Shown: positions 21,380-33,159, counted from the first letter of the stretch. The stretch is 64,000 nucleotides of DNA from Symbiodinium natans (GCA_905221605.1 CAJNDS010002776.1:217984-281983), one strand, 5' to 3'. Numbers and translations are program-made. The notes: generated by a model not told the origin, from the sequence alone.

Positions 21380-23010
21380 CTGTGAAAGATCCATCGGGCT
21401 GCCACCTGCGAATCTCGAAGCTGCCTGCGTCTGTCCAGTACCTTCGTGCATGCGTCCGCAGTATAGAAAAGTCACGAGCATCAGAGACCCAAATCGGAGC
21501 ATGCTGTGCTGTTTTATTTGCCGGCGAAGTGCACTTGCCCACGAGAATCCAAAGCAACATGCATGGGATGCGATGCGTTGTACAGAGTGGTGACATCGGA
21601 GCCATCCAAGCGGGCACTTTGGATCCTGCACAAGGTGTCGAGCGTGCATCTGACGATCGGTGGAGCTCACGGCAGGATATTGAGTAGTTGAACTATCAAT
21701 CATCCAAGCAGGAGTGCAGGACGTTTTCATTCTTGTCCTGCCAGTTTCCTCGTAGCCACATTGATCGGCCCAGTACATCCGGCCAGCCTGGCACAGGTCA
21801 CTACTCTCATAAACGGCTCATGCTCAGTCCTTCCAAAAACCTATAAAAATGTATATATAAACATATTTGTTTTTCAACTAGTACATATTACATAGAATAT
21901 AAACATATATAAACCTTACAGTGCCCTAAATGCCCTTCACTGTTGAGGCCTGTGAGTCCACGACTAAGCCCGCTGGCTCCTGCAAATCTCGCACCTGAAG
22001 TTGCAATTGGCCCTGACCATTTACCGAATTCGCTTTGGGGTCAGCGATCTGATGCATGATGTGCATGGGAAATACCTATTTAGCCCAGTACAACACAGCA
22101 AGTCAAGGTAAGTTGCATTTGCCACATCAGACTCCCTTGCGAAAGATTCTTCAATCCCGACGATCCATGACCCTTCGATCGAGGGGCCAGGACTTCGGCA
22201 CCAGAACCATTCAGACTGCTGCGCTGGATCTGGGAGCTGCTCAACTCCTGAGATACACTGGCTCCAGCCGAGCTTCTGACTGTGATAGCAGGCCCTCAGT
22301 CTGTGCCTCATCGGCTGGAACATCACAAGACGACACTCCAAGCATTTGCAGCCCGGTCGCCGTCCAGTAAACCCTGCCCTCTGAATCTGTGGCGATTCCC
22401 TGCACATGGACGTCTGTTACGACCTCCTCTCAGGCTCGGCGTGATGGGAATGGAGGGATTCCACAACACAGTAAAACCAAGGCAGCATCCCATGCAGCAC
22501 TGGCTCTCGCAGCTACTCACTGTCAGTGATAAGCATGTCAGCTGCACTGGACCTAAAATCCCACTGGACACACAGGGGCGCCTCCAGGTTTCCGCCATCC
22601 AGGTCGCACCGCATGATCCGGTCCGACTCGTCGTCAGATTCGGAGAAGTACCTTCTCTACTCAGGAAGCACAAGCAGCCTAAAAGTGCAGAAGTGAAAAC
22701 GACGAGTACTGGCCCAAGCAGAGTCTGCTCAGCTCTGCTTGCATTCAAGCGGCAGCTTCTGCCTCACGTCATCTACCGCCAGGGAGTTCCTGGCTAATCG
22801 GCTGGTCTTCTCCACTGATATCCTGGCCTTCTACCCTATGCATGCCTGAAGCACTTCTTGATTCCACGCCGACCAAACCAAAGGAGGCAGCACTGGCTGC
22901 AGCCAAGCGACGGGTGGCCGAGCTTTTTTAGGAGCACTTCTCGGCCCGTCGCGTCAAGATTGGCCCGCATGAGGCAGTCCTGAGCCATTTCAAACAAGCA
23001 GGCATTGCCA
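21380..23010 (-). CDS. YWTD (LDL-receptor class B) beta-propeller protein, multi-exon
   Basis: Short minus-strand exons carry the alternating signatures of YWTD propeller blades (x-R-x-LDGS and x-YWTD-x). From 5' to 3' they are: about 22985-22923 (CLMRANLDATGREVLLKKLG); about 22635-22566 (DRIMRCDLDGGNLEAPL); about 22368-22275 (GRVYWTATGLQMLGVSS); about 22245-22170 (SQIQRSSLNGSGAEVLAP); about 21790-21740 (GRMYWADQCGYEETG); about 21640-21535 (RIQSARLDGSDVTTLYNAS); and about 21485-21385 (RRYWTDAGSFEIRRWQPDG). At least seven half-blades are visible, enough for part of a six-bladed propeller. Such domains bind proteins at the surface or outside the cell. No EGF, LDL-A or membrane segment was seen, and the gene ends are unresolved. 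Exon edges are approximate. Confidence 0.7.
21840..21925. repeat. AT-rich intronic patch
   Basis: Low-complexity tatataaacatatttgt-type sequence within the YWTD gene, between two exons. No further feature was seen. Confidence 0.5.
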
Positions 23011-23029
23011 CTGACAGCGATAGTGAGAC

Positions 23030-24790
23030 TACACCGGCCAACATGTAACGGCAAACACATGCATAGTTGCCTAAGCAGTGCCGTCGTTTCCGGTGCCAGC
23101 ATGACACGGAGTTGCATGCCGTGCATCCGGCCAGTTCAACAGCAGGTAGAGATGACGAGCCTCCAGCTTCCAGAACCTCAGGATACGACAAAGGCAAGCG
23201 GGATCAAGTCGGCAATCCAGCCTGCATGTCATCGTCAAGCCTTTTGGTGCGGACTGGCTCTAATCATGCTAGATGACGAGTGCAGCCAGCAAGCGAGGAT
23301 GTCAGCGCAGCCAGGAGCAGTCGCATGCTTGCTCACTGTTGAACTCCTGTGAGCTTGCGCGACCACCTCATGGCGCTGCTACTGCTGCTGCTGCCGCAGC
23401 TGCATGGGCAGCAACTCAGGACATTCATCGTAAATGGGAAGGCAAGGATTGTGGGTGCCCATATTTCAAGCACTGGTTTTTGTTATCAAAGCTTTATCAC
23501 CAAAATTGCTCATTATTTAGACTCAAGTGGACTTGATAGCTACCAGCCATGGCAACGCGTCGTTCATCTTGCAGAGCAGCAAGCCACAAAGGTGGCTAAG
23601 ATAACTTGCGAAATGTGAACCAAGTGAATGGTATCCAGTCGTAAACCCGAATTTGTGCAGGTGCTTTGCTCGCGTGTCGTGCCCATGCACCTTTTTTCTT
23701 TGACGCTGGCGTGGTCCAGAGTACGATGTCCAGCACAATCGGAGGGTTGGACACCGCAAACAAGGCATCAGCAGATGACCTAGGGGCTGCAGCACGACGT
23801 CCGTAGAAGTTGCAAGTTGCAGGACTGCTCCACGTTCGCATGGTTCGGTGAACACGAGCATGCCGGCTGCCTGACTGCGGACACATGCTGCACAACTTGG
23901 AGCCCCCGGCGCATTCACCCGCACAACCTCGGCAACAAATCATCATCACTCTCTGAGGCACTGGCAGCACACTGCTATCATTGTTTCCGCAAGAGAAATG
24001 TTCTGAGACGTCCGCACCATCGCTGCAAACCACCCCGTGACCTGAGCAGCAAGTCAAAACAACCCAGGAACCCACAAGGCAAAGCGACCCAATGAGTGCT
24101 GTGGCTCCTGACCTAGGTGATAGTGGCCGAAGACATGCACCCGCGGCCTCACCTGGTCGATTCTCTCCTGGCAAGGCCGAAGAGCGCAAATCACACATGA
24201 AGTTTTGTTGAGGGGGGTGGGGAGATGGGGGTGGTGGCGGAAGGTGTCTAAAGGAAGAAGTTTCTTGTATTCCAATTCATTCGATAGAAAGAAAAGCTTA
24301 TATTCAAACATGAAGGGGAACTCTGGACATTCTTGATTGGCTGCATTCATTTTCTCAATAAATTGCCATTCTTGTTTCTTCGTTGGTTTTGCTTGATTAT
24401 TCCATTGAATTATAAATTCTTCCAATATTTTATGATATTAGATGACTACGATGATTGCATCATCCTAATTAGGCCACGATGTATCTCATCTTTGCTTCCC
24501 TCTTTCTTTCTCTATCTCATCTATGTCTATTTTCTCACCCCCCCCCCCCCACAAGACGAAATACATACAACCCTTCATATTAATATTATCCCGTGCTACC
24601 TACGGACCTACGACCCGCAGTGCTACAACCATTGCTGACAGTACAATGTCTTTTCCAGACAGTGCTGTCAGTCTGGTGCTCGGCGCCCATCTACCGCGTC
24701 GACGGAACTTCAAACTGGGACGAGTAGTGACGAGTAGCCCACATGATGTTTGTGGATATGATGCACAAACATCATCATGTGTAGCCTAGG
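23030..24790. other. No confident gene (1.8 kb)
   Basis: The minus frame at 23596-24198 (200 codons) contains one exon-like piece (SSADALFAVSNPPIVLDIVL, about 23780-23720), but the rest is Cys/Ser-rich and unconvincing. 24280-24600 is markedly T-rich with a 13-base C run (24538-24550). No RNA gene was seen. Confidence 0.4.
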
Positions 24791-24797
24791 TGGTACA

Positions 24798-25478
24798 CTA
24801 GTTGCCAAACAAAGCTTTGATGCCTTCAAAGATCTGAACAAACTCTGCAAGCCTCTGTTTGGCTTGCCCGTCCAACCGCTGTCCATTGCAGCGCACACGC
24901 TGGGCATACGGAGCATATTGGGGTTGCAAGCTGGGCTCATGGTCCCCAACAAACTGGCATGTCTTCAGCTCCTCGGCGAGTGAACTCAGCAAAGAGGACA
25001 TTCGAGATTCTTGCTTGAGATCCATCTCCATCGAAAGGTCATCAAAGTCACCAATGGCCTTGAAAAGAGCCTTGGCGTGCTCCGAATCCTTCATGAAACC
25101 GGTGCAGCGACGGAAATCTTCTGGGTTGATACTGTTGCTTATGCCACTCAGCATGCAATTCCCTGGATGTGTTGTGGCACCTCTTTGCCCGCGACACTCC
25201 CGATGACTGGAGCAAAAAGCTTTCAGTGCCAAGCTGGCGGTGCCATTGCACGGGAGTTGCTCCGAGCCACTTTTCGGCTGCGAGGTCTTAACGAAGTTCC
25301 CGACATCCGAGAGTAAAGCGCGAATGAGACCAAAGTCAAACTTCAACTCTTCAAGAGCTGGAAGTTTTTCTGTGACAGGGTCATCTTGTTTGGCAACCTC
25401 AAAGTATAACGACATGAAGCGGCCCACGATTGCACGCTGCTCGTCCTTTCCGTGACCAGGTGATGCGCCTGAGGTCAA
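24798..25478 (-). CDS. Conserved-looking hypothetical protein, 226 aa
   Basis: A single open frame from ATG at 25478 to stop at 24798 with strongly protein-like helical composition: EQRAIVGRFMSLYFEVAKQ, LPALEELKFDFGLIRALLSD, FKAIGDFDDLSMEMDLKQES, SSLLSSLAEELKTCQF, and a C-terminus RLAEFVQIFEGIKALFGN. It is predicted mostly alpha-helical, with no signal peptide and no membrane segment. A weaker middle portion (about residues 95-115, CRGQRGATTHPGNC) could be a short retained intron. The other strand and frames lack this bias. I do not recognise the family. It lies between a YWTD gene and a ubiquitin-like exon on the same strand. Confidence 0.6.
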   Translation of the reverse strand: MTSGASPGHGKDEQRAIVGRFMSLYFEVAKQDDPVTEKLPALEELKFDFGLIRALLSDVGNFVKTSQPKSGSEQLPCNGTASLALKAFCSSHRECRGQRGATTHPGNCMLSGISNSINPEDFRRCTGFMKDSEHAKALFKAIGDFDDLSMEMDLKQESRMSSLLSSLAEELKTCQFVGDHEPSLQPQYAPYAQRVRCNGQRLDGQAKQRLAEFVQIFEGIKALFGN

Positions 25479-25479
25479 C

Positions 25480-26285
25480 TCAGTATCCGTGTAGGTTCGC
25501 GGTTCTGTTTGGACTGCCGAAAAAAGTCTACCAAGTCCAAATCCATCCGAAACATGAGTTCATGCACACACACACACACAACCGTCACGCAACTTCGGGT
25601 CTCAGACAGAAGGTCATCGCCGAGCCTTTGCTTGACTAATTTCACACGGTTTCTGTTTATCCTGTTATTCTCCAATGCAATACGAGGAACCTCCCTCACC
25701 CAGCCATTTCAAAAGCGCTTTCACCAACGGAGACTCCATGCCTCGGAGGCGGCCGCAATCCAAAATAATCACTTGCACATTGCATAAGCCATTCATCTAT
25801 GCTGGAAGATTCTGAGAGGACCATACGGTACAGTGGTGTTGGCTAGAGTCGGCCAGAGTTTCTCAATCTAGTCGGCAACTCTAAGCCTTCAACCCTAAAC
25901 TCGTTGAAAGTCAGTATCGCTGCAACACATCTCGTGGCTTGGACTGGACTCATGCATATCGTTTAGGGGTTTAGGAGTAGCAGTTGTCGTCTGCGAAAAG
26001 ATTACGTCACTGTCGTCTTCAATAGATTTACGTGTTTGTGTCTCTGTCTGTCTACATTAACATTTTTGGTTTTTCTTTCGGAGTTGCATCGGAATCTGGT
26101 TCCCATTATTGGGCGCTAACAATTACGCCCCAACGGGTTGCCCTTCAAATCGCGAGCCAGCGCGCATCCCCTCAAATCGTTGTCTAGATACAGCAAGCCC
26201 TACAAAACCTTTAATACTTTAGGGCATGCGTCAAAATCCTTCGTAAAATCCTCTATGAGTTAGACATGAGCCTGTTCACTCATCT
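25480..26285. other. No gene recognised
   Basis: Intergenic-looking sequence with a short CA repeat (25566-25580), two ggtttaggg-type fragments (about 25965), and AT-rich patches. No open frame shows a domain. Confidence 0.4.
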
Positions 26286-26289
26286 TCAT

Positions 26290-27000
26290 GTTTTGCAGAA
26301 GAAAAAGAAGGATCTAAAGGGAATATCCGGGGAGAGAGAGTGGGCAAAGGAAAGGTCTAGGCGTGCCAAGCATCCTCCTTCAAAGTTCTTCGGATCTGAC
26401 AAAGCCAGGCCAAAAACAGCTTCCGGGGGCGTGCTGTCTACAATGACACGCAAGGGTGAGGAGCCACTGGCAGCCTTCAATTCCTCCATCCTGAGGACGT
26501 TCTTCAGGGAATCTCCTCCGTCACCAGGTAACCTGGATCTGGTCAATTACGTTACAAGGACCGCGCCAAAACTGAATATTGTGGTCTAACATACTATGTT
26601 GAGCACATTCTGCAGATAGCAGATTGGGCCCCGAGGATAAATGAGCGTTTCTCTCCCGAGGGAAAAACATAATTCCATAATTTCGTCACGTTCTGCCTTA
26701 ACCGATCAGGAGCTCCAAAAAAAACAACATCAACATAAAATTCCAGAATCTACGACTATTACGATTATAGATGACCATCTCAACAATTCCGAGTCGCAAG
26801 CACATCAGCTCGGTGGACAGGAACTCCTTGCCCAGGAGCTGGGCCACCTCATTCCGAGCCTGCTGCTTGATGTCCAAGACGGTCATAGTGTCCATGATCC
26901 CCTGGAGTGGCACAACCCTTCCGGACAGCCCAACCTGCAGGAGCAACTCTGTTCCTTCCATCTGCCTTGAGTTGTCATCCATGGCCGTGAAGCTCCTCAA
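26290..27000 (-). CDS. Ubiquitin-like N-terminal exon and downstream unassigned exon
   Basis: The exon at 27000 to about 26790 reads MEGTELLLQVGLSGRVVPL, then MTVLDIKQQARNEVAQLLG and FLSTELMCLR. The pattern of strand, turn, strand, then TVxDxK helix is a ubiquitin-like fold start, as seen at the N-termini of the RCC1-like proteins of this window and of other dinoflagellate proteins. A second minus segment at about 26540-26400 (SLKNVLRMEELKAASGSS, then VIVDSTPPEAVFGLALSD) is protein-like and could be a later exon of the same gene or a separate one. Two AG-bounded junctions are plausible but not proven. The C-terminal domain is unknown. Confidence 0.45.
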
Positions 27001-27649
27001 GAGGCCAGGAAGGCAGAATTGCTCTCGGCTGCTGTCCGCGCGGCCGCTAAGAGGCAGTGCTGCAACGGCAGCGTGAGGAGGTATAAATTCGAATTCTCGT
27101 GAAGCGTGAACAACAGTCTCTCCAGTCAGCCAGATTTCTACTGTACTCAGTACTCCTGTGCGATTCCCTGAACCGTGCTCACGCTATGGGGTTCTCACAT
27201 CGAGTACGGGTATACATGATTGCCTCCGCACAAAGGCCTGTCTCTTGCTACAGTGTCAGGGAGCTTCAGGTTGGATTTGGAGGGGTTCGTCAAGTGGTTT
27301 GGCTGGGGCACGTATTACTAGGCCGCTCTCGGGTTTCCGCCTGCCTGCAGGCGCGCGCTGGCGCGGCCCAGTGCTCCTTCCGTGTACCGGTTAATGGGAA
27401 ACCCCCATGTGCGGGTTTTTTTTGGGGGGGTTAGGGCTTGTCGCATGAAACCATGGTACTGCGTTACAGGAGCAGTAAGAGGCAACCTTCACCGGCTGGC
27501 CCGTGAGTCACAAGGATGTCCAAGCCTGAGTGCGAAGGACGAGGCAGGACGAGGCATGACGAGACAAGCACTTGAGGACTCTCGGCTGTATAGGAAGATA
27601 ATACTATGATGCTAAATACTATCATTCTTTTGTACGAAAGCAATCTCAA

Positions 27650-27808
27650 AATATAACAGTATAACAATACAACAATATAACAAAATAACAATATAACAAT
27701 ATAACAATATAACAATATGACAATATAACAGTATAACAATATAACAATATAACAATATGACAATATAACAATATAACAATATAACAATATAACAATATAA
27801 CAATATAA
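27650..27808. repeat. 8-bp AT-rich minisatellite (ATAACAAT)n
   Basis: About 20 tandem copies of an 8-bp unit, aacaatat, with few interruptions (tgac, agta). Translated, it yields an artefactual 8-residue Tyr/Ile/Leu repeat in the minus frame. Confidence 0.9.
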
Positions 27809-28175
27809 CTTCACTGTATGGGCGAATCTGGACGGGGTGCCTTCAGGTATGGCAGAAACTGCTTTGGCTTCGTCGTAGCCACTTTGGCTCCTCGGCTGCT
27901 CGGGTTGACTGGGCACAAGCCTTCAATGTGTTGCCGATTTTGCTAGATGTGAAGAACATAAGCCGGGCAAAATGTAGTAAAACCAGTGAGCCCGGGAATT
28001 CTTACAAGAAAGAAGTGAACAATATTCTGAATATATTTACAGACAGATTTTTGCTCAGAGCATCTCGTACAGCCCAGCGTCTGAAAGGCATCATTCGAGC
28101 TAGCGCCGGCAGACAGTGGCCTCGGCGGCAGGGCGATCACCGACTTCCCCTCAGTAAGTTTGGGGCATTCAACCG

Positions 28176-28260
28176 TATGGGCTGGGGCAATTTTTAGATG
28201 GGGATCCTACGATCTGGGGGTCTTATTTTGGGGGCCCCTCATTTTTCGTAAACCCCCATA
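28176..28260 (+). mobile_element. GGGGATCC inverted-repeat element, copy 3
   Basis: The segment tggggatcctacgatctggg is followed by gtcttattttgggggcccc and the terminus atttttcgtaaaccccca. The left terminus is degraded (gtatgggctggggcaat). The right end is among the best preserved in the window. Confidence 0.6.
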
Positions 28261-30600
28261 TTCTGCATGCACAGGCAAGGAGTACATGGATCTCTTGGCC
28301 TTGGACGATCCATGGATCTTTAGGCCTCGGGCTCAAACATCTTTAAGCTCTTATTGTTGGAGGTGCTCTGCCCAGTATCTGTCAGCTGTCGCATCCCTTT
28401 GTAAGTTCTACCCTGTATTTCTGACTCTGGCCTGTTGCATCAGCACCAAAAGCGATGACATTCGCTGGTGTCAGACGCGGAGCCCAAATTTCACAAGCAC
28501 CAAGACTCTCGCGCTGTCTTTGTGCTTTCTGGATACTGTATTTGGGGTATATAAGGGGGTACCTGGTACCCTCTTCTGAACCCTGAGCACCATCGTTCCA
28601 CGACAGCATCACATCACTTTATCACATCACAGCAATACATCTATAAGTCTATAACACCCTTTGAGCGACAGATCGCAACCACTCATTGGGAGCAACTGAG
28701 AAGGAGACCAAAACTACCTGGAACCCTATGTCGTTGGAAATACCCTGAGGCTGAAGCGTTCCAGCTCCATGGACTCATCCTGGGGCCGCATTTTGTGGGG
28801 GGAAGCTTGCTGGGGACAGCCATTCATGGCGTCCTCCAGGTATCTGCACTGGGGAAGGAGATTCTTCACACCAGCTGCACGGAGATCCCGGAAAGCACCG
28901 TCCTGACGGTACTGGCACTAGTGGAGCAGGAGACTGCTTGGCCCTGCAGTAGTCACAGCCATGCCACAGGCACTGTCTCAATATATGCTTTGATGGACTA
29001 TACCATGCAAACCACAAGGTGCAGCTGCTTTGAACAAGAGGTGGTTTCCGGAAGGCTTACCCAGCAAGCCACAAAAGACCTTTCCTACTGATGCAACCGT
29101 ATGAGCAATACAACGTTCGACCGCCAGCAATAGGATACAGTACGTCAGTGTGTCTGAACTGGCGCTGGCCTTGGTGCACTGAGTCTCTCACATGATTCCC
29201 TGCAACCAACACGCGGTGCTTGTGCCTGATGGCGCTCTCAGACAGATGTACACATGCTCGCAGCTTGCAACATCAACACCTGAGGCACGTAAGGCCATTG
29301 CGAGAGGGTGCCGAGCCAATTGTTGAAGTCCGTAAGGGCGGATATGTCCTTTACCTGAGCATAGGTGCATACCTGACTATACCCGACCCCCCGAATCAGA
29401 TGAATTGACACAAGGGGGTGATCACAGAATGCTGCCAGAAAACTGTGGCCCCGCTGCTTTCCAGGAGCACGTCACCACAATGGATGAGGATCTGCACAAG
29501 CTGGCGGGCGATAGCTTCGAAATGCTTCAAATGTATGGATGCTCACTTGTTGTGCCGCTGCTTGCTCAGCTTTGCGCAACTTAGGCTAGTGCATCTCCCA
29601 GGGGCATTGGTGCGTGCAGGCGTCGATGCTGCAGGTGCGTATCCTCGGCTGACACTCAGACAAGGTTCAGAAGTTCAGAAAGAATGGAAGAATACCATGG
29701 TTTGCTAATGTTTGTCAGGCGCAACCGTCATGTCGCATTCGTAGTTCACAGGCAGCATGCTAACCTTCAAAAGCCTCAAGAGCCTCTTTACTGTGAAGCT
29801 GCCCCCTTAGGTTCCTACATTCTTTGTGCTTCACATGGCGTCGGAGCTCGGGTGCACATGCAACACCTATGCGACTCTATCTGCTCACGGAAACCACTGG
29901 CAGAGAAGCGGCAGAGATGCACACACATCCTGGGCGGCGCAAAGGCTCTGATAGATACACCGCATGTGATGGAGATCTGCAAGCCGCATACCTGCCGAGC
30001 TGCCCACGGACTGCCCCTTGCATGCGTTGAGGCGGTGCCGGCATCCTTGGTCAGCTGCCAGTTGCTTGGAGTGGATAACACCCAATGTGCCTGCAGCATG
30101 CCCTTCAAGCTAACAGAAGCATTGTTGTTGCCGGACCCAGCAGCAACTTCGAAACTGCAGGATTCGCAGTTGTGCTACGGCACAGTAGTCGCCATACTAG
30201 GTCAGCTAGTTGGAAACAGGAGCAGCAATCGCCATCTGTTCCATCAGAAACCATTTCCATCCTTCTGCACTCTTGTGCCCATTGCTGTGACACATCCTGT
30301 CAGGTCAGCATTCGCTTCCGTGCATCTCTCATCCGAGGATGTCTCAGTTCCAGTCAAAGACCAAGGAAGCGTGGTAGAGTTCGAGCTCCAGCGACGGTCT
30401 GTGCTTTATTGGCCGGCTCCTATGACCCAGCAGTGTCTCCAGAACGTACGTTGCTTGCTAGCTTCTGCTGCTTGAAGTAAAGTGTCCGCAGGAGATGCAC
30501 CATGTCGTCCCGATTCAGCAGACCTCGCCCGGAGCGCGGAATGCATGCCACCCAATGCAGACAAGCCAGTCTAACTTGCAGCATTCCAGCTATGCCTTAC

Positions 30601-31361
30601 TCAGTAGCGCGCGAAGGCTACCCGAAGCAAAGCATTAAGTATGAGGTATAAAAACCCCGCCTGAACACAGCTCGACCCGGTGGCTGGGGTTCCGCAGGCC
30701 ATTCGAACATACTGGGCTGGCTTCTGGAGATTGTACAGCACGCCTGCGCTGTGAAGTTGACTTTCGGGCTTTGAAGTTCTGCCTGGCGGTGTATGAAGGT
30801 GTAGGTGTAGGTGCTTCGAAGGCCCTCCAGAGGGTCTCCCAGGACCCCTTTCTTGCCAGCAGAGGATCATCAGTCTCTCTTCAACAGCATGCTCAAGGAA
30901 GCCAACTCCTCCTGCAATGCCTTCGGGCAAACTGAGAACGTCTGAAGAAAGGACGACAAACGACCCATTCATCATGCGCAGCATACGCTGGCCACATTGA
31001 TCACTACAAATATCATTTTGCTTGAATCAACATTTACATATACTATGGCCGTGATATGAAAATGTAGTGTATCAGGTGCCTGATCACACCAAACCATGCA
31101 AATGAAAAAACCAATGAGATCAATGACCAGCTGGCTTCCTCCAGTCGAGGATGATGCGAAGACTATGACCGTGGGCCCAATGTGGGGGGAATTCGGGGGG
31201 CCCGGAGCTACGAAAGAAAAAGAACAGCTCATGCCTTCACTCTCCCCATGCAGGGCCTCGCACAACTTGCCTTCAGGAGTTCTCGCCAGGTACCTGACAG
31301 CCAGACAGCCAAGGCGCAAGGGAAACAATGACCCCAATTTATTGCTCATCCCCGCAAACAT
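30601..31361 (-). CDS. Unrecognised minus-strand exons
   Basis: Two overlapping minus frames look protein-like. 31361-31090 begins MFAGMSNKLGSLFPLRLG, then VRYLARTPEGKLCEALHG, and ends in a hydrophobic stretch (LVIDLIGFFICM) that may be intronic. 30984-30880 contains GSFVVLSSDVLSLPEGIAGG, then FLEHAVEERLMILCWQE. Each could be one exon. No domain or family was recognised, and no unambiguous splice pair was found. They lie downstream of the RCC1-like gene on the same strand and could be a separate gene. Confidence 0.3.
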
Positions 31362-31882
31362 GCCAGTGGATCTTGAGACGCCTGCATGAGTCGGATGAAT
31401 TTAGGTGTGATTCCCGACCGTAGTGCCCACATTATGGGCAAACTAGATCTGAATCTGCCTGCCACCGGACGTTCCCACTATTCCCAGTCCGCTTATATCG
31501 CTGGAGAGTCGCTCATGGAGGAGCTCCAAGTAAGCGCTTGCCTCAACGTCGTCCTGCTCAACCCAGCACGTGTCGCTCAGCTGCGGGTGTAGCAGTTATC
31601 ATGAGAATCTGATCTGATTTGTTGGGGCTGGAGTTGCAGCGCTGCACTGGTTAAAGGTGGGCAGTAGCTGTGGCCGCGCTGCGCAAAGAACACGAACAAG
31701 TTACGTTGTGATGCCTGGGTGCCGTTCTGGAGCTGCTGCCATATCCTGGACCTTGCTGCCGTGGGCAATATCTGCGGACCCACCTCACGAAGGACAACAT
31801 ACAACTAGAATGAACATACGCAGCGCACCGCGGAACACTGCTCTGAAACCGGCCCCGAAACCTTTTGACCGGCGCCCTATGA

Positions 31883-33154
31883 TCAAATCAAATGACGATC
31901 ATGAAATCGGTTGCGGGAACGCCGCAGGCAGCAAGGTATGCCCACATTTACATTATGAAATTGGGGCGCGACAGGGGGAACCGGGGGGAAGGTGTCGTGC
32001 AAATGGCCCCAGGAAAATGTGCCGCCGTTGCTCAAGTGAGCCGTGAAGTGGCCGTCGGAGGCTTCCAACTCTTGTACGTGGGGGAGCGACACAGCGCTTC
32101 CACCCAGTAAAGGATTGCCCCAAGCAATGACAGAGCCATCCCGCAGCAAAGCTGCGAACGCTTGTTTTGTAGCCTCCACCTTCAGCACATCCTGAAGCCT
32201 CGCCGCCACGCTGCTGCAGTCCCCACCAGCACCAGCATCCCCCCATGTAACGACATGACCGTTGCAGAGCAGGGCAGCAAAAGCACCCATGGTGCCTCGA
32301 ATGCACTTGACCTGCTGGAGCTGAGCTCGAACTGAGCTGCAGTCTCCACCAAAAGATGGGGCACCCCAGGTCTCCACCAAACCGTTCGACATCAACGCTG
32401 CAAAGGCGGAATGAGAAGATGCGATCTGAATCACATTCTTGAGGTCGGATGAAGCAGAAAGAGGTACGTGCGAACCCCAAGATACCACGGAACCATCTTC
32501 TAAAAGAGCCGTGAAGGAAGAACCCGCCGCCACTACGTCTCTTACACCGCGGAGTCGATCAGAAACCTGGCTGCTGTCCCCACCCGCAGATCGCTGGCCC
32601 CAGGAAACGGCAGTGCCATCATGCCGAATTGCTGTGAACGCACCCCGAGAAGCACATAGCCGTCGCACAGCTCTTAGCTCCTGATGGCTGTAGCCTCCCA
32701 AAGCAGGGTCGCCCCAAGTGACGACGGAACCGTTTCCCAACAAAGCTGCAAATGCGGATCTAGTGGCCACGAGCTGCTGGACATCACGCAGTTCCTCCTC
32801 CAGCTCGGAAATGTCACCGCCACAGTTGGCATCACCCTGAACCACAACAGAGCCATCACCCCGAAGAGTAGCACTTGCATGGCCGTACCAACTGTGAACT
32901 CTTTGGTCCTTTCTTGTTAGGGCAGTCAGTTGCTCTTCCTCCTGCAGACCGCAGTCAGCAAGCACAAGAGACCCAGCAAGCTGTTTCCCTGTCTGAGATA
33001 TCAGGCTCATGAGGCCAGTCTGGGTGTCCAAGACCTGCCTATTCCTGAACTTCACTTGGGCACTCTCCTTTACATCTTCGACTCTCCACGTCCACCTTGC
33101 TTGTATTTGCACGGTGGTGCCGCTGAGCAATGCGATCTGCAAGGAGACCGACAT
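31883..33154 (-). CDS. RCC1-like beta-propeller protein with ubiquitin-like N-terminus, intronless, 423 aa
   Basis: One uninterrupted frame from ATG at 33154 to the stop at 31883. Residues 1-80 form a ubiquitin-like region (SLQIALLSGTTVQIQARW, then VEDVKES and a 2-strand tail). From residue 95, eight RCC1-type repeats of about 40 aa follow, each with an AFAALLxDGSVVxWG pattern; the Trp-Gly pairs lie near 147, 186, 227, 264, 305, 346 and 382, plus a degenerate first one (VVVQGD near 107). Most repeats contain GGDSSxV. The last 40 residues (after HLHDTFP) are unstructured and Arg-rich. RCC1 propellers act as guanine-nucleotide-exchange or protein-interaction platforms. In dinoflagellates this family is large and of unknown function, often auto-labelled HERC. 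There is no HECT domain here, so a ubiquitin-ligase label is not supported. Confidence 0.85.
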   Translation of the reverse strand: MSVSLQIALLSGTTVQIQARWTWRVEDVKESAQVKFRNRQVLDTQTGLMSLISQTGKQLAGSLVLADCGLQEEEQLTALTRKDQRVHSWYGHASATLRGDGSVVVQGDANCGGDISELEEELRDVQQLVATRSAFAALLGNGSVVTWGDPALGGYSHQELRAVRRLCASRGAFTAIRHDGTAVSWGQRSAGGDSSQVSDRLRGVRDVVAAGSSFTALLEDGSVVSWGSHVPLSASSDLKNVIQIASSHSAFAALMSNGLVETWGAPSFGGDCSSVRAQLQQVKCIRGTMGAFAALLCNGHVVTWGDAGAGGDCSSVAARLQDVLKVEATKQAFAALLRDGSVIAWGNPLLGGSAVSLPHVQELEASDGHFTAHLSNGGTFSWGHLHDTFPPVPPVAPQFHNVNVGIPCCLRRSRNRFHDRHLI

Positions 33155-33159
33155 GGCCA

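Larger units (their letters stand above)
27001..30595. other. No confident gene (3.6 kb)
   Basis: This contains an 8-bp minisatellite (27650-27808) and one inverted-repeat element (28176-28260), listed separately. Plus-strand frames up to 263 codons (29684-30475) have Cys/His-rich, domain-free translations. A plus frame near 29280-29400 (VEVRKGGYVLYLSIGAY) is weakly exon-like. No RNA gene was seen. Confidence 0.4.

Noticed and set aside
29684-30475. 263-codon plus frame
   Set aside because: Cys/His/Gln-rich composition without secondary-structure pattern or domain, opposite to the gene strand. The 131-codon overlapping frame is equally good, indicating chance openness.
31883-33154. HERC-type E3 ubiquitin ligase label
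   Set aside because: RCC1 repeats are present but no HECT domain follows; only the propeller and a ubiquitin-like N-terminus are supported.
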